Assembly (NCBI GenBank): GCA_964628455.1
Contig: CAZVPD010000008.1
Coordinates: forward strand, 1 to 46,437
Source of the DNA: JAQVWU01 sp964628455
GTDB taxonomy: Bacteria > Bacillota > Clostridia > Oscillospirales > CAG-272
Length of the DNA stretch: 46,437 nucleotides
Direction: 5' to 3'
Made by a program: the position numbers and the translations under genes. Numbering within the stretch: the stretch's first letter is position 1; the number at the start of each line of letters is the position of its first letter. Below are positions 18,236-27,078 of the stretch, piece by piece. Under the pieces are notes generated by a model, which worked only from the letters and a program-made list of their open reading frames with translations, made no database searches and was not told the DNA's origin.

Positions 18236-19825
18236 ATGCCTGCATACACATACGAAGAGCGGATGAAAGCAGTTCAGTTATATATCCGATATGATTGCAG
18301 TCCTTCGGCAGTTATCCATGAATTGGGATACCCATCGCGCAATATGCTTACAACCTGGTACAGAGAATACATAGCAACCGGTAAATTATACAGTGAACGT
18401 AGTATCCGCAACTCAAAATATACGAAGGAGCAAAGAGAAACAGCCGTTGCATATTATCTCGAACACGGAAGAAGCATATCACGCACGGTAAAAGCTTTGG
18501 GGTATCCAAAGAAAACAGCGCTTAGTGACTGGCTTAATGCAGACTTACCGGGCGACAAACGCAAATGGCATTGTAAAGCCGGTGGTTCTGTGGTAAAATG
18601 TACGACAGAGCAAAAAGAACAGGCAGTGAAGGATTATTGTACCGGTAAAAGCACACCCACTGAAATAGCCGGAGAATATGGTATCAATCCGAATACTGTT
18701 TATACATGGAAAAGAAAATTGCTCGGTCAGGAGACCAACAGTCATATGCCGCGCAAAAAAGACATTCAACCCGCTGACGCAGTTATCGGTGATGTCGAGA
18801 GTTTAAGTAAATTAAGGTCGGAGAAAGAGGTTCTTGCGAAACAGGTACAGGATCTGGAGAAAGATATATACCGGCTTCAAATGGAACGCGATATACTGGA
18901 GAAAGCCGGTGAAATTCTAAAAAAAGACCGGGGCATCAGTCTGAAAACATTGTCAAATCGCGAAAAAGTCGTACTGATTGATGCCCTTCGCCACAAATAT
19001 CAGCTGAAAGCACTGCTTGATATATTAAGTATGGCAAAGAGCAGCTATTGCTATCAGGAACGAACCATAAATACACCGGATAAATATACTGAGTTACGAA
19101 TAAAAGTTAAAAATATCTTTATTGAGAATTACAACGCATATGGCTATCGCCGTATCCATACAGAAGTGAAGAAGAGCGAAAAGATTATTTCCGAGAAGGT
19201 GATTCGGAAGATCATGCAGGAAGAACATCTTGCGGTTTTCATTGTAAAGAAAAAGAAATATAACTCTTATCAGGGAGAAATTACCCCGGCTGTTGAGAAT
19301 GTTGTTGACAGGAACTTTCATTCGGAAATCCCCAATGCCAAATGGCTGACAGATATTACAGAATTCCGCATCCCGGCAGGAAAAATATATTTATCGCCGA
19401 TGATTGATTGTTTTGACGGAATGGCTGTTTCCTGGTCAATCGGCACATCCCCCGATGCAGATTTGGTAAATTACATGCTGGATAATGCTATATCAACGTT
19501 AAAAGAAAACGAATATCCCGTCGTTCATTCGGACAGAGGATGTCATTATCGGTGGCCCGGATGGATCGAAAGGATGACTGACGCCGGTCTTACACGATCT
19601 ATGTCAAAGAAAGGGTGTTCACCCGACAATTCAGCTTGCGAAGGTTTCTTCGGGCGGTTGAAAAACGAAATGTTTTATGGCAGGTCATGGGTGGGAGTAA
19701 CCATTGAGCAATTTATTGAAATATTGAATTCATACATAAAATGGTACAACGAAAAGCGCATCAAGATAAGTCTTGGAGCTATGAGCCCGGTTGAATATCG
19801 TCGGAATCTCGGTTTGGCTGCTTAG
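18236..19825 (+). CDS. IS3-family transposase, single-frame fusion
   Basis: A 529-residue transposase. Three helix-turn-helix units fill the N-terminus (YTYEERMKAVQLYIRY, YTKEQRETAVAYYLEH and CTTEQKEQAVKDYCTGK). A leucine-zipper-like coiled coil at about 190-230 and the rve catalytic core follow. The DDE residues lie in KWLTDITEF, VVHSDRGCHY and SPDNSACEGFFGRLKNE. Many IS3 elements need a -1 frameshift between two frames; here both parts are in one continuous frame. The reading frame is intact, so the copy may still be active. Base use is richer in A and T than in the surrounding sugar genes, fitting arrival by transfer. Confidence 0.92.
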   Translation: MPAYTYEERMKAVQLYIRYDCSPSAVIHELGYPSRNMLTTWYREYIATGKLYSERSIRNSKYTKEQRETAVAYYLEHGRSISRTVKALGYPKKTALSDWLNADLPGDKRKWHCKAGGSVVKCTTEQKEQAVKDYCTGKSTPTEIAGEYGINPNTVYTWKRKLLGQETNSHMPRKKDIQPADAVIGDVESLSKLRSEKEVLAKQVQDLEKDIYRLQMERDILEKAGEILKKDRGISLKTLSNREKVVLIDALRHKYQLKALLDILSMAKSSYCYQERTINTPDKYTELRIKVKNIFIENYNAYGYRRIHTEVKKSEKIISEKVIRKIMQEEHLAVFIVKKKKYNSYQGEITPAVENVVDRNFHSEIPNAKWLTDITEFRIPAGKIYLSPMIDCFDGMAVSWSIGTSPDADLVNYMLDNAISTLKENEYPVVHSDRGCHYRWPGWIERMTDAGLTRSMSKKGCSPDNSACEGFFGRLKNEMFYGRSWVGVTIEQFIEILNSYIKWYNEKRIKISLGAMSPVEYRRNLGLAA

Positions 19826-19845
19826 CTGAAAATGTCGCCACTCCT

Positions 19846-19962
19846 GACAGAACGTCGGGAAAATGTTGGCAGAAACTGCCGACGGCGACAACGGACTCAG
19901 AAACACATGCATGCTTACACGCCGTCGGACTACGCATGTTAACATTTTCCCGACAACCTGTC
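19846..19962. repeat. Nested palindrome, 117 bp
   Basis: Outer arms 19846-19867 and 19941-19962 match over 22 nt with three mismatches, including a perfect 14-bp core (GTCGGGAAAATGTT). Inside, CCGACGGCG (19879-19887) pairs with CGCCGTCGG (19920-19928), and GGCAG AAA CTGCC forms a small hairpin. It lies 20 nt after the transposase stop and may be the element's subterminal region or a separate miniature element. Confidence 0.7.
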
Positions 19963-20062
19963 AAGAGCAAGCCGCCTTCAGCGGTGGCTGGCATTGCTGC
20001 CTCGGGCTCGACGGATCTAAAAACACATACCTTACTAAATTATATTTAATAAGCAAGGTCCA

Positions 20063-20451
20063 ACAAATTGTCCGCACGTCCCTTGGCTCTGTCACGCCCG
20101 GACAGGCGGCTCTCAGGAACAAGAGTATACATTCCTGCGTTTTCTATTTAATTTTAGTATTACTCGAATAAGTCCATTAGACTTTTTCGACATGTCTATT
20201 CTCGCACATTTTTCAGATCTTGTTTATACGCGGTTACATTTTGCGCTTACATTGCTTTCCGCTTACGTTGCTTTCGCTTCACTTATACAAAAGTTTAAGC
20301 CGCGGTCTCTCGCTTTCGCTTGAAATCACGGCTTTAGTTAACAGTCTGAGTTAATGGTATAGAACCAATAGCTAAATACTTTATTTTGTTACAATTTATT
20401 ACAAGTCGCAATAAATTTGATACAAATATGGATCCACATTATATTGAATTT
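20063..20451. other. Gene-free stretch, start of AT-rich island
   Basis: No gene is seen. A tract at about 20245-20285 repeats GCTTAC-TTGCTTTCGCTT units, and AAGCCG/CGGCTT arms near 20298-20334 could form a hairpin. From about 20350 the sequence turns strongly AT-rich. Confidence 0.5.
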
Positions 20452-21252
20452 TTATTTTGAAATTCGTAAAGAATCATCAACTTTTATCGCATCATCAATA
20501 GAGAATGATTCATTATTATTATAGATTTTATCAAAATCGTAGTTTAAATTGCTATCATATTTTATATTAATATTGTTAAGTATATTTACAGCATTTTCTC
20601 TACTTATTCCGCTTTTATTTATAAGGTTAGCAATATTGGTCTGACGCAGGTTTACATCTCCAGGAGTTACACCATTATTTAGATTAACAGTATCTATAAT
20701 TTCTTGGAGAATCAATTTAAATTCATATTCACTTGTACGCCATGCGTATTCAAAGTCATTATAATCATAATTCTTGAAAAATTCTTCGATTTTTTTATCA
20801 TCACCGCCATAAAGAATATCAATATCATATATTGTATAATAATAACAAGGATTATTATTATACAGGATAAAGAAATTTTCTTTATCAATATTAAAATATT
20901 TAATCATATCCACAATATTCCATTCGCTCGTACATACATCGTCCGTGCTAATAGCTATATCATAATCGTCAAGCGATGCAATCCATTCATTATATGCTTC
21001 CACTCCAACATAATTTACAAAAACCATGTCAATAAAATGGTATGATTCATTATGTATAACACATTTTGTATAACCACCACTTTCAAGTTCATTGGATATA
21101 GTATTTGTTTCTATATCATGAGGATCTTTTGATTCTATTGGGTTTACAAAATCTGTATCTGTTATATTATCAAACAAAGCATTTTTCTCACTACAACTGA
21201 CTAAAAGAGTGGTTAATATTATAAGTATAATTATTTTTTTCATTTTTTTCAT
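20452..21252 (-). CDS. Lipoprotein of unknown function in AT-rich island
   Basis: A 266-residue lipoprotein with a Lys-rich start and lipobox LVSC (Cys20). The rest is rich in Asn, Asp, Ile and Tyr and shows no motif that I recognise. A C-terminal stretch (about 195-225) reads GVTPGDVNLRQTNIANLI and SGISRENAVNILNNINI, repeating a helix pattern as if two short EF-like or helical units were present. The start at 21252 has AAGGAGAT 4 nt upstream; the second Met at 21243 is an alternative. It lies 8 nt after the M23 peptidase gene and is surely co-transcribed. Base use differs sharply from the sugar genes, so it was probably acquired together with its neighbour. Confidence 0.75.
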   Translation of the reverse strand: MKKMKKIIILIILTTLLVSCSEKNALFDNITDTDFVNPIESKDPHDIETNTISNELESGGYTKCVIHNESYHFIDMVFVNYVGVEAYNEWIASLDDYDIAISTDDVCTSEWNIVDMIKYFNIDKENFFILYNNNPCYYYTIYDIDILYGGDDKKIEEFFKNYDYNDFEYAWRTSEYEFKLILQEIIDTVNLNNGVTPGDVNLRQTNIANLINKSGISRENAVNILNNINIKYDSNLNYDFDKIYNNNESFSIDDAIKVDDSLRISK

Positions 21253-21260
21253 ATATCTCC

Positions 21261-22028
21261 TTAATCAATAAATACTAACGGATCTTTAAAGCTTCTATTA
21301 TCTTTATCTAGAGTGGATTCAGAAGATACTGAAAAATGTAGATGATAAGCATCTACACCAGGAATCGTGCCTACTTGACTAAGTACTTCAAGTGATGGTA
21401 TGTAAGAATTTATTACTTTATTTGCGCTTTGCAAATGTAAATAACTGGCATAATAAGAAAGATGATAAACTTGTATTAAAAATCCAACACCTTGTAAAGA
21501 TCCTGCTTTATTAACTCTACCATAATGACAATTGTATACATCCGGTTTAGGAGACATATCTCCATATCTTGTTCCATCAGCTTTTCTTGAATAATCAACT
21601 CCAGTATGATAATCAAGAAGTGAATTCAATCTCCAACCAAAGTGTTGATTCCATTCGTGATTTGGCGGTGAATAATTACCTAAAGGATCATTGTTAAAGG
21701 TAGGGTAATAAGCTGTTTCTCGCAGAAATATACTTGCGACGGACGCTGCTGCCACAAAAGTTCTTTGTACTCTTTCATAACCACTTGCATAAACATTTAA
21801 ATAATAAGTAACACCCTGAGTTAAAGTCATAATGCAAACGCCGTTTGAAACTACTGGGTGTGTATGTGATCCGGATGAGGTATATAAATCAACATTTGCA
21901 TTAGTTATAAAGTTATTAGAATAATTTTTAATATTAAGTGTATACGTTATATTTACAGCATTAATATTAAGAGGTATGCAAAATAATATCATTATAGTGC
22001 ATAAAAATAAACATATGTATCTTTTCAA
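21261..22028 (-). CDS. Secreted M23-family metallopeptidase
   Basis: A 255-residue protein with signal peptide (residues 1-24), a beta-sandwich domain resembling carboxypeptidase-regulatory or CNA-B folds (about 25-105) and a C-terminal M23 domain. Zinc ligands fit HTGVD (His141, Asp145) and HLHFSV (His231), with His198 in YLHL and His229 as further catalytic candidates. M23 enzymes cut peptide bridges in peptidoglycan. The domain is compact and lacks LysM or SH3 wall-binding parts. It shares a transcript with the downstream lipoprotein. A good promoter lies at 22140-22168, right beside the IS630 end. Confidence 0.85.
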   Translation of the reverse strand: MKRYICLFLCTIMILFCIPLNINAVNITYTLNIKNYSNNFITNANVDLYTSSGSHTHPVVSNGVCIMTLTQGVTYYLNVYASGYERVQRTFVAAASVASIFLRETAYYPTFNNDPLGNYSPPNHEWNQHFGWRLNSLLDYHTGVDYSRKADGTRYGDMSPKPDVYNCHYGRVNKAGSLQGVGFLIQVYHLSYYASYLHLQSANKVINSYIPSLEVLSQVGTIPGVDAYHLHFSVSSESTLDKDNRSFKDPLVFID

Positions 22029-22139
22029 AACAAATACTTCCTTAATAAATAATTTTTATGGATTACCTAAATTCCACGTGTGTTATAAATTGGTTTCATA
22101 GAACACTGTTTCACGCAGAATTTAGACTGTTACTGGAAC

Positions 22140-22168
22140 ATTCTATCATATAAGTCACTCCCTGTCAA
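22140..22168 (-). promoter_or_regulatory. Promoter of the M23 peptidase operon
   Basis: On the minus strand TTGACA and TAGAAT are separated by 17 bp. The leader of about 110 nt contains spaced CTAAATTC and GAATTTAG arms that can pair. The -35 box lies only 9 bp from the IS630 end. Confidence 0.75.
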
Positions 22169-22176
22169 GTGTTTTA

Positions 22177-23342
22177 TACTAATTATCAATAGAAAGCGCA
22201 GAAACAATCCATTTACGGCTGGTGATTGATTTGACTCTGCCTTTGTCTTGTTCCAAAGATAATAAAGTGTCACAAAGTCTGACCTGAACGGCGTTCAATG
22301 TATGAAAGAGTTCATTCCTGAAGCCTTTTTCTCTGACCTCGTCCCAAATCATTTCGATAGGATTCAGTTCCGGTGTATATGGGAGCAGCGGATATATCTC
22401 AATGTTTTTTGGTATAATGAGTCCTTTGGATCTGTGCCATGCCGCATTATCGGCAACCATTAGGATATAGTCGTCCGGATAACGCTTCGATACAAAATCC
22501 AGAAAGATATTCATACAGACTGAATTCGCATATGGTAAAGAAAGCGAAACCATAGCACCGTCAAAAGGAGATACCGCACCATAAGCATAAGTGAATTCCC
22601 GGATCATGTGGCACGGCACAACGGGACGCATCCTTTTCATACACCAGCAGCGTTTGGGTTTGTTGATTCGACCGAATCCGGCCTCGTCCTGAAACATCAG
22701 ACGGAAGTTTTTACCGAGTTTTCCACATGTTATTTTCACCAAATGATCTATATGGTCAGTGATTTTTTTTATAAGCCTCTATGGCTTCATCGTTTGCTTT
22801 TTTCGGATGTCTTGAACGCGGCATTACCTTGCGCCAGCCGTTTCTGTGCATCAGGTTGTATACTGTCGATACAGACACCGGTTTCCCGACCCGTTTTTCA
22901 TATGCCGCATGTATATCGCTTATGATCAGCATTTGTCCGGCTTTTGCCTGTTCCTCAAACGTCTGCAGAAATTCTTTCTCTGCTTCACGGGACATATTAC
23001 GTCTGTTACCGACTTGTTTTTTTAATTTGATTTCATCCGGACCCTGTTTGTTATATCGGCTTATGATTTCATCTACATATGTTGATGAAAATCCTGTTAT
23101 TTCGGCTATTTGATTCGATTTGTATTTTTCACATACCCGTAATTTTATACACAGCAGTCTTTTTTGTTCTTTTACATCCCTGCTGCTGATATATGCCTTT
23201 ATTAATTCGGCTTTTTGTTCTTCACTATATTACTTTTGCGGTCTTGACATTTATAATCACCAACTTCTTTTCGTTGGTATCATTGTATCATATTATGGTA
23301 TAAATTGCAAGATTATTCTGTTGTTTCTATTGAGAATTAATA
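22177..23342 (-). mobile_element. IS630-family insertion sequence, decayed
   Basis: Terminal repeats CTAATTATCAATAGAAA (22179-22195) and its near complement (23324-23340) match at 15 of 17 positions. TA flanks both ends (22177-22178 and 23341-23342), as expected for IS630, which targets TA. The 1.16-kb size is normal for the family. The transposase inside is interrupted. Confidence 0.85.
22179..23250 (-). pseudogene. IS630-family transposase, interrupted by stop and frameshift
   Basis: The gene starts at the ATG at 23250 (MSRPQK), then meets a TAA at 23230-23232. Coding continues in the same frame with SEEQKAELIKAYISS and a helix-turn-helix region to YKKNH, where it stops. The DDE part follows in another frame (LMFQDEAGFGRI, MVADNAAWHR, TPELNPIEMIWDEVRE). 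The change falls in a run of eight A residues near 22770; dropping one A joins the frames as YKKITDHIDHLVKI. Slippage on the A run could be natural regulation, but the early stop makes this copy probably inactive. Confidence 0.8.
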
Positions 23343-23465
23343 TTATTTTGCACAAACGGCGCGGGCAGCCCCTATAATGTATCCGCGGGATATGCGATGA
23401 TCAGGATATTCAAAATGTTTTTACCGTTTCCCGCTGCGATATTTTATGCCGTTAAAGGGGGGGCG

Positions 23466-24554
23466 TTACTTCTTCGACATCAAAGCAATCGCTTCCTCTA
23501 TTGTCGCGGCGCTGCCGCTGTTAATAATTTCTTCCATCTTTTCGATTTTTTCCACCGAAAGGTTTTCTTTGCCCAGATAACCTTCATATTCGGCGGATAT
23601 ATACAGCGCCGCATTATTCAGAAGGTCCAGGTTCTCCCTGTTTTTTTCAAATACCTGCCGGTATCCGGCTTTCATCCCGCTTAATTCGGCTTCATAGCCT
23701 GCAGTGATCTGATCTTTGATGCTTCCTGCGGTTACGGTATCAAAATCCGACAATGCTTTTTCTTTCTGTTTCAGCAGTTCATCGGCGGAACGCTGCAGAC
23801 TTTCGATTTCGCGGTCAAAATCCGCCAGTCCATAACTGCCCTCGTCCTTGTCTTTTTTAATCTGCCGGCTGATCTGCCGCTGCTTTCTTTTGCTGTCCCG
23901 TATTCCTTTGCGCATCCGGCGAACCCTGTCGAGCGCCTCCTGATGCCTGCATTTTGTTTTCCCCAGAATAAGATAAGCTCCGCCGAAAACAACGATGGCG
24001 ACTATATAGCACAGCGCCAGAAACAGGGCATTCATCCCGTTGAACAGCAGATAATACACGCCGAAAGGTATGACAAAAAACGCAACGGCAAACGAAAGCA
24101 GAATGATGCCGATATCGAGGATATCACCCGGGAAAAAGAGCGCGAAAAACAAACGGTTATTGTATAACAGGGGTATTTTTTCCTGTTTGAAAACCGATTT
24201 CCCGCCGAGACGGAGTTCCTGCGCTTCGCTTCTGTGACCTGCTGTTTCCGTATCGATCCGCTGACTGACCGCCTGCTTTTTTACTTTTTCCTTATCGGCC
24301 TGAACTTTTTTCAGTTTCTCCCTGACGCCGTTTATCTGTTCGTCAGCTGCTGTCTCCACCTGTGTCCTTCGCTGACGCGTGGTTTTTACGATTTCATCGG
24401 AGATCTCTTTTTCTTTTTTTTCTATACTCTTCTGCAGTTCGCGTTCCTCGGCGTCCAGCGCTTTTTTTTGCGCAGCGAAGCTGTTTAATTCCGTCACCTT
24501 TTGTTTGATGACAGCCAGTTCCGCAATACCACCCTTTAATAAATCAGATCCCAT
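23466..24554 (-). CDS. Coiled-coil membrane protein of unknown function
   Basis: A 362-residue protein with a charged coiled coil at about 15-100, two transmembrane helices at about 147-170 and 174-196, and a second coiled coil at about 200-285. Both coiled-coil arms should therefore face the same side, probably the cytoplasm. No enzymatic motif is visible, and I do not recognise the family. AAAGGAGC precedes the ATG and a good promoter lies at 24649-24677. The architecture suits a structural or membrane-organising role, which is inference. It ends shortly before the IS630 element, and the neighbours give no clue. Confidence 0.75.
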   Translation of the reverse strand: MGSDLLKGGIAELAVIKQKVTELNSFAAQKKALDAEERELQKSIEKKEKEISDEIVKTTRQRRTQVETAADEQINGVREKLKKVQADKEKVKKQAVSQRIDTETAGHRSEAQELRLGGKSVFKQEKIPLLYNNRLFFALFFPGDILDIGIILLSFAVAFFVIPFGVYYLLFNGMNALFLALCYIVAIVVFGGAYLILGKTKCRHQEALDRVRRMRKGIRDSKRKQRQISRQIKKDKDEGSYGLADFDREIESLQRSADELLKQKEKALSDFDTVTAGSIKDQITAGYEAELSGMKAGYRQVFEKNRENLDLLNNAALYISAEYEGYLGKENLSVEKIEKMEEIINSGSAATIEEAIALMSKK

Positions 24555-24648
24555 GTTCCGCTCCTTTCACATACGATGCACGGTCTTTCCGATTTTGCGG
24601 GAAATCTTTCGAAGATAAAGATTTTCGAACCATGTCATCTATAATCAG

Positions 24649-24677
24649 ATTATAGCACGACATCCGTTCGAAATCAA
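24649..24677 (-). promoter_or_regulatory. Promoter of the coiled-coil protein gene
   Basis: On the minus strand TTGATT and TATAAT are separated by 17 bp, about 95 nt upstream of the start at 24554. The rest of the stretch 24678-24832 holds no gene. Confidence 0.75.
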
Positions 24678-24832
24678 TTAAAACGACAAAAAAAGCAGAC
24701 GGCTTTTGTTACAACAAAAAAAACAATCTTCCCGTACCGTATTTCCGGCATGAATACACGATATTCGATATACATCCGGCGTTGATGCAGACGAGTTTAT
24801 TCTCCCGCTTCAACACCGCGAAAAAGATAATC

Positions 24833-24866
24833 AAAAAAGCCCGCGGATCATGAAACCCGCGGACTG
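24833..24866 (-). terminator. Terminator after the CBM9-like remnant
   Basis: On the minus strand a 9-bp GC-rich stem with one G-T pair (24857-24865 with 24838-24846) is followed by six T residues. Confidence 0.8.
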
Positions 24867-24887
24867 CGTTTTTATATTTGTTTTTTT

Positions 24888-25304
24888 TCAGCGTTTCTTC
24901 CGTATTGCTGTGTAAATGCCGGCGGAAAGAACCGCTATGAGCGCCGGAGCCGTCATGAAATCGAAGGCCTGCGGAGCGGACGCCGCAATATCTTCAACAG
25001 GCGAAGCCGTTTCGGCGGGAGTTACGTCAACGGCAGCGGTTTCTTCCGCCTGTACCGCCGGCGCCGGCGCATCTACGAGCGTGACCGAACCCAGCCATTT
25101 TACGGCCGCCCAATAAGGTTTATCTGTCCATTCAACCCAGGCAATCCACGAGTCGCGCACGCCGTCCCCGTCGATGTCGTTGTCGAAAGTGGCGTTGAAG
25201 CCGATGACATTGCCGGCTTTGGGCGTATAATCGGGCGTGAACCACGGAACAGACTTTTCGACAACATAGGTCCCGTCGCCGTTGATTTTTGTTGCAAATT
25301 TCAC
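24888..25304 (-). pseudogene. CBM9-like domain with C-terminal anchor, truncated at the 5' end
   Basis: The frame gives the end of a family-9-type carbohydrate-binding domain (YVVEKSVPWF, then TPKAGNVIGFNATFDNDIDG and an AAVKWLGSVTLVD end). An Ala/Glu/Pro linker (about 80-110) and a C-terminal membrane helix ending in RKKR follow. The protein looks like the tail of a wall- or membrane-anchored glycanase or S-layer-type protein. The proposed GTG at 25304 has no ribosome binding site. Similarity appears to extend upstream (YGEV), but a TAA closes the frame about 20 nt before it. It is therefore a remnant whose catalytic or N-terminal part has been lost. Confidence 0.6.
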
Positions 25305-25463
25305 TTCACCATAGCATATTTAGTCCGTTCCGGTAACTGTTTTTCAATGAAAAAATTCCAATGATCCGGATTTTTTTATTTTCCATACCATTTTATAAAA
25401 ATCATGCTATAATAAAGCGGGAATATCATAAACGAAAATCACGGATCTTAAAATAAAATCCCG

Positions 25464-25550
25464 GCAAGAAAACAATACATACCGCTTGAAACCTCTTTGC
25501 CGACGAGGATAACCCGCGTAAAGAACGGTGCCGGCCGATGCGTTTCTTGC
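25464..25550 (+). promoter_or_regulatory. Possible structured RNA leader of the fourth binding-protein gene
   Basis: GCAAGAAA (25464-25471) and TTTCTTGC (25543-25550) form a perfect 8-bp stem closing a 71-nt loop. CCTC/GAGG and ACCG/CGGT inside can also pair. It lies between a TATAAT box (25408-25413, weak -35) and the start at 25591. It does not match any riboswitch class I can recall, and no T-run terminator is linked to it. Confidence 0.35.
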
Positions 25551-25590
25551 AAACATCCCGACGGCAAAAGCATAACGGAGGAAATACAAA

Positions 25591-27075
25591 ATGAAAAAGC
25601 TTTCTTTACGGATGACCGCAGCTGCCTGCGCCCTTTTACTTACGGCAGCTTCCGCAGTGTCCTGTACCGACACACAGAAGAGCGCCGGCGAAAATACATC
25701 CGCCCTTTCGGAAAAGCCTGCAAACGAAGCCTCGGACAGCGAAATGATTCTGCGTTCATCCGAAATTCTCGGCGAATACGACTTCGAAGGCGCGGTCTAC
25801 AACATACTCAAGCGCGAATACGCCAAACTCGGTGATCTGCCATCCTATGAATTTACCGCAGACGGTGAAAACGGCGAACTCATCAACGACACCATTTATA
25901 AGCGCAATCTCATTGTCGGAGAGCAGTATAATATTATGATCGAAAGCATACTCCCCTCAGGAAGTGTTTACGGAACTGTCGAGAAATCGGTTGCTTCTGC
26001 CGACGGTGCGTATGACCTTGTCTGGGCACATATCAACGATGTGTCCTCACTCGCCTCGAACAGTCTCCTTTCCAACTATTACGAAATTCCGGTCATCGAC
26101 ATCACGCAGCCCTGGTGGAATCAGCTGGCGACCGAATCGCTGACACTGAACGGTCAATGTTATCTGCAGATGAATTACATTCCGTTCACCGGCGTCCTGC
26201 TTTCGCACTGTCTCTATTTCAACAAGGATATCGCCGAAAAATACGACTGTCCCGTCTTCTACGATATGGTCCGGGACAACAACTGGACCTTTGACAACTT
26301 CACCGCTGCCATAAAAACGGCCGGTTCGGATATCGACGGCAACGGCGTTTATGACGAAAACGACGGCTACGGACTGCTTGCTTCACACGGAACTTCGGGA
26401 GTCGCCTTTTCGGTGGCGATGAACGCCAAGGCAGCCGATATACACGAAGACGGCACCTTTGAACTCGTCCTCCCGAGCGACCGCAACCAGACGATCCTCG
26501 GGATGATCATCGCGCTGATGGCCGAACCTTCGTCCTATCTGATCACCGATTACTCCAAAGAAAATGATCTTGCGAAGATGTTTGCCAACGGACAGGCGCT
26601 CTTCTATTCGGGATTCCTGACCGACTCTTTTCAATTCTTCCGCGGCATGGACCCGGATTTCGGCCTGCTGCCCTTCCCGAAGTATGACACCGAACAAAAG
26701 AGTTACATCACAACGATCACCGGGGGAACCGGTCTTCTCGGAATCCCGAAAATACTCGCCGACACTACCAAAAGCGGTGCGGTCACCGAGGCGCTGGCCA
26801 TCGAGAGCTATCAGTACGTCTACCCCGCTGTATACGAGACCGTCTTTGAAAACAAGGTTCTGCGCGACGGAGATTCGCTCGAGATGTTCAACCTGCTTAT
26901 GGACGGCATGGAAATCAATTTTGCGCGCGTCTTCAAGTATGCGGATTATATCGATCTCTTCGCCAATTTGCTGGCAAGCGGGTCGGACGATCTGGCTTCT
27001 TCGGCAAAAAAGTTCGATAATGCCGCAACAAAACACTATGAGAAGCTGATCGGCATGTATTTTGAGGAGGAGTAA
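25591..27075 (+). CDS. Solute-binding lipoprotein, paralog 4
   Basis: A 494-residue lipoprotein with lipobox AVSC (Cys25). The family pattern is clear: GEYDFEG, LINDTIYKRN, QPWWNQ, CLYFNKDIAEKYD, NNWTFDNFT, DIDGNGVYDENDGYG, FANGQALFYSG, FGLLPFPKYDTEQ and EALAIESY. GGAGG lies 10 nt before the ATG. The next gene starts 3 nt after its stop, with its ribosome binding site inside the end of this gene, so translation is coupled. The coupling to a nucleoside-hydrolase-like enzyme suggests the ligand may be an N-glycoside rather than a plain oligosaccharide. That is inference. Confidence 0.85.
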   Translation: MKKLSLRMTAAACALLLTAASAVSCTDTQKSAGENTSALSEKPANEASDSEMILRSSEILGEYDFEGAVYNILKREYAKLGDLPSYEFTADGENGELINDTIYKRNLIVGEQYNIMIESILPSGSVYGTVEKSVASADGAYDLVWAHINDVSSLASNSLLSNYYEIPVIDITQPWWNQLATESLTLNGQCYLQMNYIPFTGVLLSHCLYFNKDIAEKYDCPVFYDMVRDNNWTFDNFTAAIKTAGSDIDGNGVYDENDGYGLLASHGTSGVAFSVAMNAKAADIHEDGTFELVLPSDRNQTILGMIIALMAEPSSYLITDYSKENDLAKMFANGQALFYSGFLTDSFQFFRGMDPDFGLLPFPKYDTEQKSYITTITGGTGLLGIPKILADTTKSGAVTEALAIESYQYVYPAVYETVFENKVLRDGDSLEMFNLLMDGMEINFARVFKYADYIDLFANLLASGSDDLASSAKKFDNAATKHYEKLIGMYFEEE

Positions 27076-27078
27076 GCC

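Larger units (their letters stand above)
18205..20062 (+). mobile_element. IS3-family insertion sequence
   Basis: The element carries one transposase gene (18236-19825). Ends are proposed at TGGACC (18205) and its complement GGTCCA (20057-20062), which have the TG...CA form of IS3 elements. The outer sequences are only weakly inverted, and no target duplication was found, so the right end is uncertain. The left end agrees with the break in the SGNH hydrolase gene. Confidence 0.6.

Noticed and set aside
20063..20451. Search for the missing SGNH hydrolase half right of the IS3 element
   Set aside because: No frame in this stretch encodes the expected Asp-His block or continues the interrupted sequence.
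25464..25550. Assignment of the structured leader to a known riboswitch (cyclic di-GMP, purine, THF, SAM)
   Set aside because: None of the conserved core sequences of these classes could be found; only the pairing is reported.
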